A stretch of DNA of 7,979 nucleotides from an uncultured Oscillospiraceae bacterium (GTDB taxonomy: Bacteria; Bacillota; Clostridia; Oscillospirales; Oscillospiraceae). How positions within the stretch are numbered: position 1 is the stretch's first letter; every line of letters starts with the position of its first letter. Under the pieces are notes generated by a model. The model was not told the DNA's origin. It did not search any database and saw only the letters and a list, made by a program, of their open reading frames with translations. The position numbers were made by a program, and so were the translations under genes. Positions 1 through 7,101 of the stretch are shown piece by piece. The stretch is taken from positions 1 to 7,979 of the forward strand of contig CANRBW010000069.1 in NCBI GenBank assembly GCA_947628975.1, read 5' to 3'.

Positions 1-584
1 GACATATGGGGCTCCCACAGCAGGAGGAGGGACACCAGCGCCAGGATGCCCAGATAGGGCGCCAGCTCGTTGAGGCCGATGCGCTCGGTGAAGTTCAGCA
101 CCCGGCCCAGGACCATCCGGTCGTTCCACTTGCGCCGCTTCTCCGGCTGCCGCCGGGCCAGCATGGCCGCGAAGACCAGGATGACCGCCAGCTTGGCGAT
201 CTCGGAGGGCTGGAACTGGATGCCCAGCAGGCGGATCCACCGGTTGGCGCCGTTGCGGGTGACGCCGATCCCCGGCACCTTGACCAGCACCAGCAGCCCC
301 AGCGCCAGCCACATCATCCACTTGGACAGCTTGCGCCACCACTGGTAGTCGATGTGGGAGGTGCACCACAGGATGATCATCCCCCCCGCGCCCATCCGCA
401 GCTGGCTCCAGAAGTAGGCGGCGGGGTTGCCGCTCTCATAGTAGGACGAGGCGTAGGAGGCGGAGAAGACCGCCACCAGCCCCATCCCGGTGAGCAGCAG
501 CACCAGCATCAGAAAGGGCAGGTCCACCGGCCCTCCGGCCAGCTGCTGGCGCAGGGTCAGGTCCCGTTCGCGGCGTCTGGGCAC
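1..584 (-). CDS. ftsW: FtsW/RodA/SpoVE family SEDS peptidoglycan polymerase, 3' part beyond the window
   Basis: This is the N-terminal 194 residues of an integral membrane SEDS glycosyltransferase, which polymerises lipid II into glycan strands together with a class B PBP such as the one encoded upstream. After a basic N-terminus (MPRRRERD) come hydrophobic segments near residues 23-43, 64-76, 88-102, 127-143 and 174-190. Family motifs are clear: FSAS (40-43), NGANRWI (111-117), QPSEIAKL (125-132) and a WEPHM stretch at the edge matching the LEPH region of the family. The catalytic aspartate loop lies outside the window. The chosen start is GTG at 584, nine nt after AGGAGG (594-599); an in-frame GTG at 590 is only three nt from that site. 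It follows mraY by 35 nt. The sequence cannot separate division (FtsW) from sporulation (SpoVE) paralogues; the cluster position favours FtsW or SpoVE over RodA. Confidence 0.93.
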   Translation of the reverse strand, partial: MPRRRERDLTLRQQLAGGPVDLPFLMLVLLLTGMGLVAVFSASYASSYYESGNPAAYFWSQLRMGAGGMIILWCTSHIDYQWWRKLSKWMMWLALGLLVLVKVPGIGVTRNGANRWIRLLGIQFQPSEIAKLAVILVFAAMLARRQPEKRRKWNDRMVLGRVLNFTERIGLNELAPYLGILALVSLLLLWEPHM

Positions 585-619
585 GGTCACTCACCTCCTG
601 TTTATCACTCCGGCGCGCC

Positions 620-1618
620 TCAGTCCACCAGGTCCATCAGGCCCACATACCCCACAAAGCCCAGCACGCACCCCACGCAGGAGACGATGGTGAAGACGCA
701 CACCACCTTGTCCTCCCCCCAGCCCTTCTTCTCGAAGTGGTGGTGGAGCGGCGCCATGAGGAAGATCCGCTTGCCGTGGGTGGCCTTGAAGTAGGCCACC
801 TGGAGGATGTCGGACAGGGTCTCGGCGATGTAGACGATCCCCACGAAGATCAAGACCAGGGGGATGTCGTAGGCGAAGGCCAGGCCGCACACCGCCCCGC
901 CCAGGAACAGCGAGCCGGTGTCCCCCATGAACACCCGGGCGGGGTGGTGATTATAGAGCAGGAATCCCACCAGGCACCCCAGCAGACAGGCGGCGAAGGC
1001 CCCGAAGCCCAGCTTGCCCGCCGCCCGCAGACCCAGGGCGGCGAAGACCAGCATCACCGGCAGGGTCACCGAGCTGGAGAGGCCGTCCACCCCGTCGGTG
1101 AGGTTGACGGCGTTCACCGTCCCCACCATCACCAGGGCCGCGAAGGTCATATACACCGGCCAGGGCACGCTCCAGCGGACCCCGGCGAAGGGGAGGGTCA
1201 GCACCGGGCTCAGGTGGCCCAGGTTGTGCAGGAGCACCGTGAACAGGATGGCGGCGGACAGCTGGAGCAGGAACTTCATGGGGGCGGAGAGCCCCGCGTT
1301 CTTGTGGTGGCGGAGCTTGGCCACGTCGTCCACCAGGCCGATCAGGCCGAAGATGGCGGAGAAGCCGAACACCGCCATGGCGTTCCAGTCCCTCTGCCAC
1401 ACCCCCCACAGCGCGCACACCGCCGCGGCGGCCAGGATGAACATGATCCCGCCCATGGTAGGGGTGCCCTGCTTGGACATATGCCACACCGGCCCGTCCT
1501 CCTTGATGGCCTGGCCCACCTTGGCCCGCCGCAGGAGCGGCACCACCGCCAGCCCCAGCAGGGCCGTCAGCCCAAAGCCCAGCCCGGCGCAGAGCAACAG
1601 CTTTTCCAACTCTCCCAT
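620..1618 (-). CDS. mraY: Phospho-N-acetylmuramoyl-pentapeptide-transferase (lipid I synthase)
   Basis: MraY transfers phospho-MurNAc-pentapeptide from UDP to undecaprenyl phosphate, making lipid I at the inner face of the membrane. The 332-residue protein is polytopic and of usual family length. Visible motifs are HMSKQGTPTMGG (46-57), the LVDD aspartate pair (D97, D98), NAVNLTDGVDGL (169-180, with D175), the HHPARVFMGDTGSLFLGG region (224-241, with D233) and the MAPLHHHFEKKGW loop (288-300) with its histidine triad. Together these are diagnostic of MraY rather than of WecA/TagO relatives, which lack the HHHFE loop. The ATG start has GGGGAG (1626-1631) seven nt upstream, in the 31-nt gap after murE. 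The stop is TGA at 620-622. Its direct adjacency to murE on one side and the SEDS gene on the other leaves no room for murF or murD. Confidence 0.97.
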   Translation of the reverse strand: MGELEKLLLCAGLGFGLTALLGLAVVPLLRRAKVGQAIKEDGPVWHMSKQGTPTMGGIMFILAAAAVCALWGVWQRDWNAMAVFGFSAIFGLIGLVDDVAKLRHHKNAGLSAPMKFLLQLSAAILFTVLLHNLGHLSPVLTLPFAGVRWSVPWPVYMTFAALVMVGTVNAVNLTDGVDGLSSSVTLPVMLVFAALGLRAAGKLGFGAFAACLLGCLVGFLLYNHHPARVFMGDTGSLFLGGAVCGLAFAYDIPLVLIFVGIVYIAETLSDILQVAYFKATHGKRIFLMAPLHHHFEKKGWGEDKVVCVFTIVSCVGCVLGFVGYVGLMDLVD

Positions 1619-1649
1619 CTTCTCTCTCCCCTTGCGTTTCGACTTCCGG

Positions 1650-3074
1650 TCAGGCGGAGAAGTGCTCCGCCACGATCTCCCGCTCGTCCATATGGCGGAA
1701 CTCCCCCATGACCTCCTGATAGGTCTCGTGGCCCTTGCCCGCCAGCAGGACCGTGTCCCCCGCCCCGGCCATGTCCAGGGCCCGGTGGATGGCCCGGACC
1801 CGGTCCGGCTCCACCACCGGCCTGGGGGCGGAGGCGGGAAAGCCCGCCAGCACGTCCCGAATAATGGCCTGGGGGTCCTCAGTGCGCGGGTTGTCCGAGG
1901 TCACCACCGCCACGTCGGCCAGCCGGGCGGCGATCTCCCCCATGATGGGCCGCTTGAGGGGGTCCCGGTCGCCGCCGCAGCCGAAGACGCAGATGACCCG
2001 CCCCTTGGTGAAGCCCCGGACCGTCCGCAGGACGTTCTCCAGGGCGTCGGGGGTGTGGGCGTAGTCGATGAGGACGGTGTAGTCCGTGTCCGTGGGCACC
2101 ACCTCCACCCGGCCCTTCACCCCCCGGACGTCCCGCAGGGCCTGGGCGCAGTCGTCCAGCGGCAGGCCCAGGGCCAGGCCGCACCCCAGGGCGGCCAGGG
2201 CGTTATACACCGAAAAGCCGCCGGGGATGGGCAGGGACACCCGGCACAGCCCGTCCCGGCTCAGCGCCTCGAACTCCACCCGCTGGGCGTGGAGCCGGGG
2301 GTTCTTGGCCACCAGGTCGGCCTGGGGCCGGTCCACCGCGTAGGTGAACATGGGACAGGCGGCCTGCTGGACGTAGTACCGCCCTGCCTCGTCGTCCAGA
2401 TTCACCACCCCCACCTGACAAAGGGGGAAGAGCAGGGCCTTGGCGTCCCGGTAGGCCTCCATGGTCTTGTGGAAGTCCAGGTGGTCCTCGGTGAGGTTGG
2501 TGAACACCCCCGCCCGGAACCGGAGCCCCGCCACCCGGCCCAGGAACAGGGCGTGGGAGGAGACCTCCATCACCGCGTGGGTGCACCCCGCCTCCACCAT
2601 CTGGCCGAGCAGCTCCTGGAGCTCGTAGGACTCCGGGGTGGTGCGGTGGGCGGGCAGGACCTGGTCGCCGATGAGGTTCTGGTTGGTGCCCACCAGCCCC
2701 ACCTTGGCCCCCGCCACCCGCTCCAGGATGGCCTTGAGCAGGTAGGTGATGGTGGTCTTGCCGTTGGTGCCGGTGACGGCGATAAGGGTCAGCCGGTCCC
2801 CCGGCCGGTCAAACCACACCGCGCTGGCCTGGGCCAGGGCCAGCCGGGGGTCCGGGACCCGGATACAGCGCGGGTCGTCCACGCTCTGGGCGCAGACCAC
2901 CGCCGCGGCCCCCTTGCGGAAGGCCTCGTCGATGAACAGCCCCCCGTCGGTCCGAAAGCCCGGGATGGCGAAAAAGAGCGCGCCGGGGGACAGCTTGCGG
3001 GTATCCCAGGAGATGGAGCCGATCTCCCGGTCCATCTCCCGGTCCACGCCGGGCACAAGGGCGGACAGCTTCAT
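1650..3074 (-). CDS. murE: UDP-N-acetylmuramoyl-tripeptide synthetase, predicted meso-diaminopimelate-adding
   Basis: MurE is the cytoplasmic ATP-dependent ligase that adds the third residue to UDP-MurNAc-L-Ala-D-Glu. The 474-residue protein has the three-domain Mur ligase pattern: an N-terminal UDP-binding domain, a central ATPase with P-loop TGTNGKTT (101-108), then TTPE (145-148), EVSSHAL (170-176), NLTEDHLDFH (193-202) and the YRDAKALLF segment whose K212 matches the carbamylated lysine, and a C-terminal ligand domain. The specificity motif DNPRTEDP (394-401) carries the arginine that in known enzymes binds the free carboxylate of meso-diaminopimelate; lysine-adding enzymes differ there. 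GKGHE (446-450) is also present. The ATG at 3074 has AAAGGAGG (3082-3089) seven nt upstream. A longer reading frame from TTG 3113 would overlap the preceding gene and is not preferred. The gap to the PBP stop codon is 25 nt. Confidence 0.96.
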   Translation of the reverse strand: MKLSALVPGVDREMDREIGSISWDTRKLSPGALFFAIPGFRTDGGLFIDEAFRKGAAAVVCAQSVDDPRCIRVPDPRLALAQASAVWFDRPGDRLTLIAVTGTNGKTTITYLLKAILERVAGAKVGLVGTNQNLIGDQVLPAHRTTPESYELQELLGQMVEAGCTHAVMEVSSHALFLGRVAGLRFRAGVFTNLTEDHLDFHKTMEAYRDAKALLFPLCQVGVVNLDDEAGRYYVQQAACPMFTYAVDRPQADLVAKNPRLHAQRVEFEALSRDGLCRVSLPIPGGFSVYNALAALGCGLALGLPLDDCAQALRDVRGVKGRVEVVPTDTDYTVLIDYAHTPDALENVLRTVRGFTKGRVICVFGCGGDRDPLKRPIMGEIAARLADVAVVTSDNPRTEDPQAIIRDVLAGFPASAPRPVVEPDRVRAIHRALDMAGAGDTVLLAGKGHETYQEVMGEFRHMDEREIVAEHFSA

Positions 3075-3099
3075 GGGGTCTCCTCCTTTGGGGTGGGGT

Positions 3100-5472
3100 C
3101 TAGTCCTGGGCAAAATCGGTGACGTTTTCCGCGAAGGTCACGTCCACCACCGTCCCCGGCTCCACCTCGGCGCCGTGGGGGATGCTCTGGTTGGCGCAGA
3201 GGGTGGCGGAGGTGAAGAACTGGGCCGAGCCGGTGCCCCGCATATACAGCCGGAGGCCGGACAGGGTCTGGCGGACCGTCTCCGGGTCCTGGCCGGAGAG
3301 GTCGGGCATCTCCACCGGGTCAGTGGGCTTCTCCTCCCCCATGTAGAGCAGGACCTGGCTCCCCTTGGGAATCGCCGCGCCGGAGGCGGGGATCTGGCCG
3401 GTCACCTTCTCCCCCGTACCGATGAGCCGGTAGGTAAAGCCCTTGGCGGACAGGACCGGCGCGGCCTGGGACTCGGTGTAGCCCACGCAGAGGGGGACGG
3501 TGGTGTCCGCCCCGGCGATCTCCTCGGCGGTGTACTGCTTCTCCACCCCCAGATACTCCAAAATCTGCCGCATGAGGGGCCCGGCCATGGGGGCGGCCAT
3601 GTTCCCCCCGGAGATGTAGGTCCCCCCCGCGGTCCAGGAGCTGCCCGGGTAGGAGGGCTTGGGGGTGTCGTAGGCCAACAGCACCACGATCCTGGGGTCG
3701 TTGGCCGGGGCCACCCCCAGGAAGGAGACGATGTAGTCGTCCTCGTTCTGGTCCGCGCCGATCTTCTCCGAGGTGCCGGTCTTGCCCCCGATGCGGTAGC
3801 CGGCCTGATAGGCGTTCTTGCCGGTGCCCTGCTTGGCCCCCACCACCTGCTCCAGCATATCCCGGACGGTGGCGGAGGTCTCCTCGCTGATGACCTGGCG
3901 GACCTCGGTGACCGGGAAGGTGTCGGTGACGTTGCCGGCCTCGTCGGTGGTGTAGTCCAGCACATGGGGGACCATCAGGTGCCCGCCGTTGACCACCGCG
4001 CTGGCGGCGGTGATGAGCTGGATGGGAGTGATGCGGAAGGTCTGGCCGAAGGAGGCGGTGGCCAGGGAGGACAGGCCCTCCTGGCTCTCAAAGAACTTCC
4101 GGCCCCAGATGTAGCCCCGGTTCTCCCCGTTCAGGTCCACCCCGGTGGGGGCCAGGAAGCCGAAGTCCTCCAGATAGTCGTAGAACCGCGCCGCCCCCAG
4201 CTTCTGGCCGATCTCGATGAAGGCCGGGTTGCAGGAGTTGCGCACCGCCTCGGTCAGGTTCTCCGCCCCGTGGCCGTCCCGCTCGGCGCAGTGGATGGTC
4301 CGGTCGGCCACCCGCTTGGAGCCGGTGCAGTAGAAGGAGGTGTTCAGGTCCACCACCCCCTCCTCCAGGGCGGCGGAGACCACGATGGACTTGAAGGTGG
4401 AGCCGGGCTCGTAGGTGTCGTTGACGCAGCGGTTGCTCCACTGGACGGCCAGGGCGTCCCGCCTGGCCTGCTGATAGGCCTCCTGGTCCCCGCTTTCCCG
4501 GAGGGCGTCCAGCTGGGCGGCCACGTCGGGGTCGGCCACGGTGAAGGGGTCGTTCAGGTCGTAGTCCGGGGCGGAGGCCATGGCCAGGATGGCGCCGGTG
4601 TTGGGCTCCATGACGATGCAGAAGCCCCCGTTCTGCACGTCGTACTTCTCGATCCCCTCCTTCAGGGCCTTCTCGGCGAAGCCCTGGATGGTGGCGTCGA
4701 TGGTCAGATGGTGGTCCCGGCCGTTCTGGGCGTCGATGAAGTTCTCGTAGCGGGAGAGCATCTCGGTGCCCGCGCCGTTCTTGGCGGTGAGGACCCGGCC
4801 AGAGGTGCCGGACAGGGCGCTGTCGTAGATCAGCTCCGCGCCGTAGAGCCCCTGGTTGTCCGAGCCCACAAAGCCCACCACATGGGCGGCCAGGGAGCCG
4901 TAGGGGTAGTAGCGCTTGCTGTCCGGCTCCAGGTAGACCCCGTTGCCCAGGTCGTTCTGGGCGATGAACTCCCGGATGGGCTCAGACTGCTCCTGCTCCA
5001 GCTTCCGGGCCAGCACCTCGTACTGGGAGTTGGTCTTCTCCATCCTGTCCAGGATGTCCTGGGGGTCCAGACCGGTGAGCCCGGCCAGGCCCTGGGCAAT
5101 GAAGGGCTTGTTCAGGCTGGGGTTGCCGCTCTTGCCCTGGTCCAGCTTCTCCTGGTTGGCCTGGATGGCGGCGTCCAGGTCCTTGGGGGAGAGGATCAGG
5201 TTCTGCACCGTGGCGGAGATGGACAGGATGTTCCCCTCCGCGTCGTAGATGCGCCCCCGCTCCGCCCCCACGGCCAGGTCCCTGGTCTGCTGGTCCACCG
5301 CCATGCGCTGGAGCTCCTCGTGCTGGTCGATCTGGAGGACCCACAGCCTCCACACCAGCGGGAGGAACACCACCGCGCCGAAGACCGCCATCAGCAGGAT
5401 GGTGCGCCAGAAGACCCTCTGCTTGTTGTGCCGGTCGTCCACCTGGCTCCGGCGTTCTCTCTCACGGGGCAA
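3100..5472 (-). CDS. Class B penicillin-binding protein, SpoVD/PBP2B type, with two C-terminal PASTA domains
   Basis: This is a membrane-anchored D,D-transpeptidase that crosslinks septal or cortex peptidoglycan with a SEDS partner, probably the downstream ftsW-type product. Numbering from TTG 5472 (790 residues): a short basic cytoplasmic tail, one membrane anchor (about 23-45), a PBP dimerisation region beginning near AERGRIYDAEGN (71-82), then the transpeptidase domain with STFK (358-361, nucleophile S358), SCN (413-415) and KTGT (564-567), and two PASTA repeats (about 656-712 and 719-781). The TTG start is chosen because GGGGAGG (5482-5488) lies nine nt upstream; an upstream in-frame TTG at 5523 falls inside a hairpin, and GTG 5442 has a poorer site. 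Residues C395 and C414 (in SCN) are 19 apart, as I recall for the redox-controlled pair of B. subtilis SpoVD. Two PASTA repeats are more like PBP2B, so spoVD versus pbpB/ftsI is left open. Confidence 0.94.
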   Translation of the reverse strand: MPRERERRSQVDDRHNKQRVFWRTILLMAVFGAVVFLPLVWRLWVLQIDQHEELQRMAVDQQTRDLAVGAERGRIYDAEGNILSISATVQNLILSPKDLDAAIQANQEKLDQGKSGNPSLNKPFIAQGLAGLTGLDPQDILDRMEKTNSQYEVLARKLEQEQSEPIREFIAQNDLGNGVYLEPDSKRYYPYGSLAAHVVGFVGSDNQGLYGAELIYDSALSGTSGRVLTAKNGAGTEMLSRYENFIDAQNGRDHHLTIDATIQGFAEKALKEGIEKYDVQNGGFCIVMEPNTGAILAMASAPDYDLNDPFTVADPDVAAQLDALRESGDQEAYQQARRDALAVQWSNRCVNDTYEPGSTFKSIVVSAALEEGVVDLNTSFYCTGSKRVADRTIHCAERDGHGAENLTEAVRNSCNPAFIEIGQKLGAARFYDYLEDFGFLAPTGVDLNGENRGYIWGRKFFESQEGLSSLATASFGQTFRITPIQLITAASAVVNGGHLMVPHVLDYTTDEAGNVTDTFPVTEVRQVISEETSATVRDMLEQVVGAKQGTGKNAYQAGYRIGGKTGTSEKIGADQNEDDYIVSFLGVAPANDPRIVVLLAYDTPKPSYPGSSWTAGGTYISGGNMAAPMAGPLMRQILEYLGVEKQYTAEEIAGADTTVPLCVGYTESQAAPVLSAKGFTYRLIGTGEKVTGQIPASGAAIPKGSQVLLYMGEEKPTDPVEMPDLSGQDPETVRQTLSGLRLYMRGTGSAQFFTSATLCANQSIPHGAEVEPGTVVDVTFAENVTDFAQD

Positions 5473-5515
5473 TCTCCCGCACCTCCCCTGCTCCCGGCCT
5501 GAAAAGCGGGAAAAT

Positions 5516-5546
5516 GGGCGCAAGAAAAGTGTGTTTTCTTACGCCC
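5516..5546 (-). promoter_or_regulatory. Hairpin in the ftsL-PBP intergenic RNA (possible attenuator or processing site)
   Basis: Read as operon-sense RNA, this is a 13-bp stem closed by a CACAC loop. The left arm GGGCGUAAGAAAA pairs completely with UUUUCUUGCGCCC, including one U-G wobble. On the other strand the same position is a C/A mismatch, so only the sense RNA pairs fully. The stem is followed by AUUUUCCCGCUUUUC, a broken U-tract, so it may act as a weak intrinsic terminator, a cleavage site or an mRNA stabiliser. It lies 28 nt upstream of the PBP ribosome binding site, in the only long gap (108 nt) of the operon. Confidence 0.6.
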
Positions 5547-5580
5547 GTTTCTCTGTGTTTCGTCCCAATATATGGCGCGC

Positions 5581-6117
5581 TCACTGGAAAAATTCCACCA
5601 GATTGTCCACCGTGTCCCCCACCTCGCTCCAGAGGTCGGCCCCGTCGCCGTCCTGGTCCTGATAGATCTTGGCGCTGTCGGGCTCGGCCACGTTCAGGAC
5701 GATGATCTGCCCCGGCTGGGGCTGGACCATCATTCCGGAGGCGGCCACCCGCTCCTCCACGCTCTTGAGGTCGAAGCACAGCTCATACTCGGTGCTCAGC
5801 TTGGCGTTCTCCTCCCGGAGGGCGTCCTCCTCCTGGCGGAGGTGGACGATCTGGTCGGACACCTGGGTCACCTGGGCGTAGCCGGCCAGCAGCAGCACCG
5901 CCATCACCGCCACCAGGGCGAAGCCGATCACCGCCGTGGGGGCCACATAGCCCGCCGGGCGGACCCTGGCCCGCTCCCGGGCCGCCACCCGCTCCCGGGT
6001 GCGTATCCGGGGCTGTTCCTCCTCCCGCCCGCCGGCGTCGGGGAAATAGGCGGGGTCGTAGGCCACGCTGCCGTAGGTCCTCAGCTCCGCCTGGGCTCGT
6101 CTCGCGCTGGCTGCCAT
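5581..6117 (-). CDS. ftsL: FtsL-like bitopic cell division protein
   Basis: FtsL is a small single-pass protein of the divisome that pairs with DivIC/FtsB through a periplasmic coiled coil and helps activate the FtsW-PBP synthase. The 178-residue protein has a charged, Arg/Glu-rich cytoplasmic N-terminus (1-57), a single membrane segment (about 59-80), a coiled-coil stretch rich in Glu, Leu and Gln (about 84-112) and a region ending in SGMMVQPQPGQIIVL (127-141) that resembles the conserved end of the FtsL/septum-formation family. An acidic tail of about 37 residues follows (142-178). It is longer than B. subtilis FtsL (about 117 residues) because of both the N-terminal extension and this tail. 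The ATG start has AAGAAGGAGA (6126-6135) ahead of it. Family sequence conservation is weak, so the call rests on position between rsmH and the class B PBP gene plus topology. Confidence 0.85.
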   Translation of the reverse strand: MAASARRAQAELRTYGSVAYDPAYFPDAGGREEEQPRIRTRERVAARERARVRPAGYVAPTAVIGFALVAVMAVLLLAGYAQVTQVSDQIVHLRQEEDALREENAKLSTEYELCFDLKSVEERVAASGMMVQPQPGQIIVLNVAEPDSAKIYQDQDGDGADLWSEVGDTVDNLVEFFQ

Positions 6118-6136
6118 ACCTCTCGTCTCCTTCTTC

Positions 6137-6152
6137 CCGCGCGTTCGCGCGG
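6137..6152. repeat. GC inverted repeat between rsmH and ftsL
   Basis: CCGCGCG and CGCGCGG form a perfect 7-bp inverted repeat around TT, or a 6-bp stem with a four-base loop. It sits in the 45-nt gap after the rsmH stop and just upstream of the ftsL ribosome binding site. No U-run follows it in the sense RNA, so it is not a terminator. It may be an RNA structure affecting ftsL initiation, or only a product of high GC content. Confidence 0.4.
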
Positions 6153-6162
6153 ATCCTCTGTC

Positions 6163-7101
6163 TTACAGCTTTTCCGCCACCCGCAGCTTGGCGCTGCGGG
6201 CCCTGGGGTTGCGCCGGAGTTCCTCCTCGCCGGGGAGGATGGGCTTCTTGGTCACCGCCCGGAGGGTGGGCCGCCGCCCGCACACGCACACGGGGAAGTC
6301 CGGCGGACAGACACACCCCTGGCTCCACCTCTGGATCCCCGCCTTCACCAGCCGGTCCTCCAGGGAGTGGAAGCTGATCACCGCCAGCCGCCCGCCGGGG
6401 GCCAGCAGGGGGGGCGCCACCTCCATCACCCGCTCCACCGCCTCCAGCTCGCCGTTGACGGCGCACCGGATGGCCTGGAAACTCCGCTTGGCCGGGTGCT
6501 GCTTCTCCCGCAGGGCCGCCCCCGGCATGGCCTCCCGGATGATCCGGGCCAGCTCCAGGGTGGTCTCGATGGGCTTGCGCTCCCGCTCCCGGACGATCCG
6601 CTCGGCGATGGGCCCGGCGTAGCGCTCCTCGCCGTAGCGGCGCAGGATGTCCCGCAGCTCCTCCTTGGACCAGCGGTTCACCACCGTGTAGGCGGTGAGG
6701 GGCTGGGAGGTGTCCATCCGCATATCCAGCGGCGCGTCCCGCTGATAGGAGAAGCCCCGCGCCCCGTCGTCCAGCTGGGGAGAGGAGACCCCCAGGTCCA
6801 GCAGGATCCCGTCCACCCGCTCCACGCCGGCCCCGGCCAGCAGGCCGTCCAGCTGGGCGAAGTTGCCCCAGAGCAGGGTCACTCGATCCATATATCCCTC
6901 CAGCCGCCGGGGCGCGGCCTCCAGGGCGTCCCGGTCCCGGTCCACCGCCAGGAGCCGCCCGGTGGTCAGCCGCCGGACGATCTCCAGGGAGTGGCCGCCG
7001 CGGCCCAGGGTGCCGTCCACATACACCCCGTCGGGGCGGAGGGCCAGGGCCTCCACCGCCTCCTTGAGCAGGACGCTCTCGTGGCCCAGCGCGTCCGCCA
7101 T
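6163..7101 (-). CDS. rsmH: 16S rRNA (cytosine(1402)-N(4))-methyltransferase RsmH (MraW)
   Basis: RsmH methylates N4 of C1402 in the decoding centre of 16S rRNA using S-adenosylmethionine. The 312-residue length is typical. Visible family motifs are the SAM-binding VDGTLGRGGHS (28-38) and DRD (54-56), DLGVSSPQLD (102-111), MRMD (127-130), the signature HPAKRSFQAIRCAVN (202-216), ISFHSLEDRLVK (242-253) and the C-terminal paired cysteines CVCP and CVCG (263-266, 272-275) seen in many Firmicute homologues. The ATG shares its A with the TGA of mraZ (TGATG, one-base overlap), which points to translational coupling. The nearest purine-rich site, GGAGG inside the mraZ end (7115-7119), is 13 nt away, longer than ideal. 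The stop is TAA at 6163-6165. Confidence 0.97.
   Translation of the reverse strand: MADALGHESVLLKEAVEALALRPDGVYVDGTLGRGGHSLEIVRRLTTGRLLAVDRDRDALEAAPRRLEGYMDRVTLLWGNFAQLDGLLAGAGVERVDGILLDLGVSSPQLDDGARGFSYQRDAPLDMRMDTSQPLTAYTVVNRWSKEELRDILRRYGEERYAGPIAERIVRERERKPIETTLELARIIREAMPGAALREKQHPAKRSFQAIRCAVNGELEAVERVMEVAPPLLAPGGRLAVISFHSLEDRLVKAGIQRWSQGCVCPPDFPVCVCGRRPTLRAVTKKPILPGEEELRRNPRARSAKLRVAEKL

Noticed and set aside
3075..3113. TTG start for murE at 3113, overlapping the PBP gene
   Set aside because: ATG 3074 has an AAAGGAGG site seven nt upstream, whereas the extension has no family similarity.
1014..3122. A 702-codon open frame on the plus strand
   Set aside because: It is antisense to mraY and murE, with no domain or family similarity and biased composition; both sense genes are well supported.
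2746..5502. A 918-codon open frame on the plus strand
   Set aside because: It is antisense to the PBP gene and part of murE, has low-complexity Gly/Val/His/Leu/Asp composition and no recognisable domain. It is a by-product of strong third-position GC bias.
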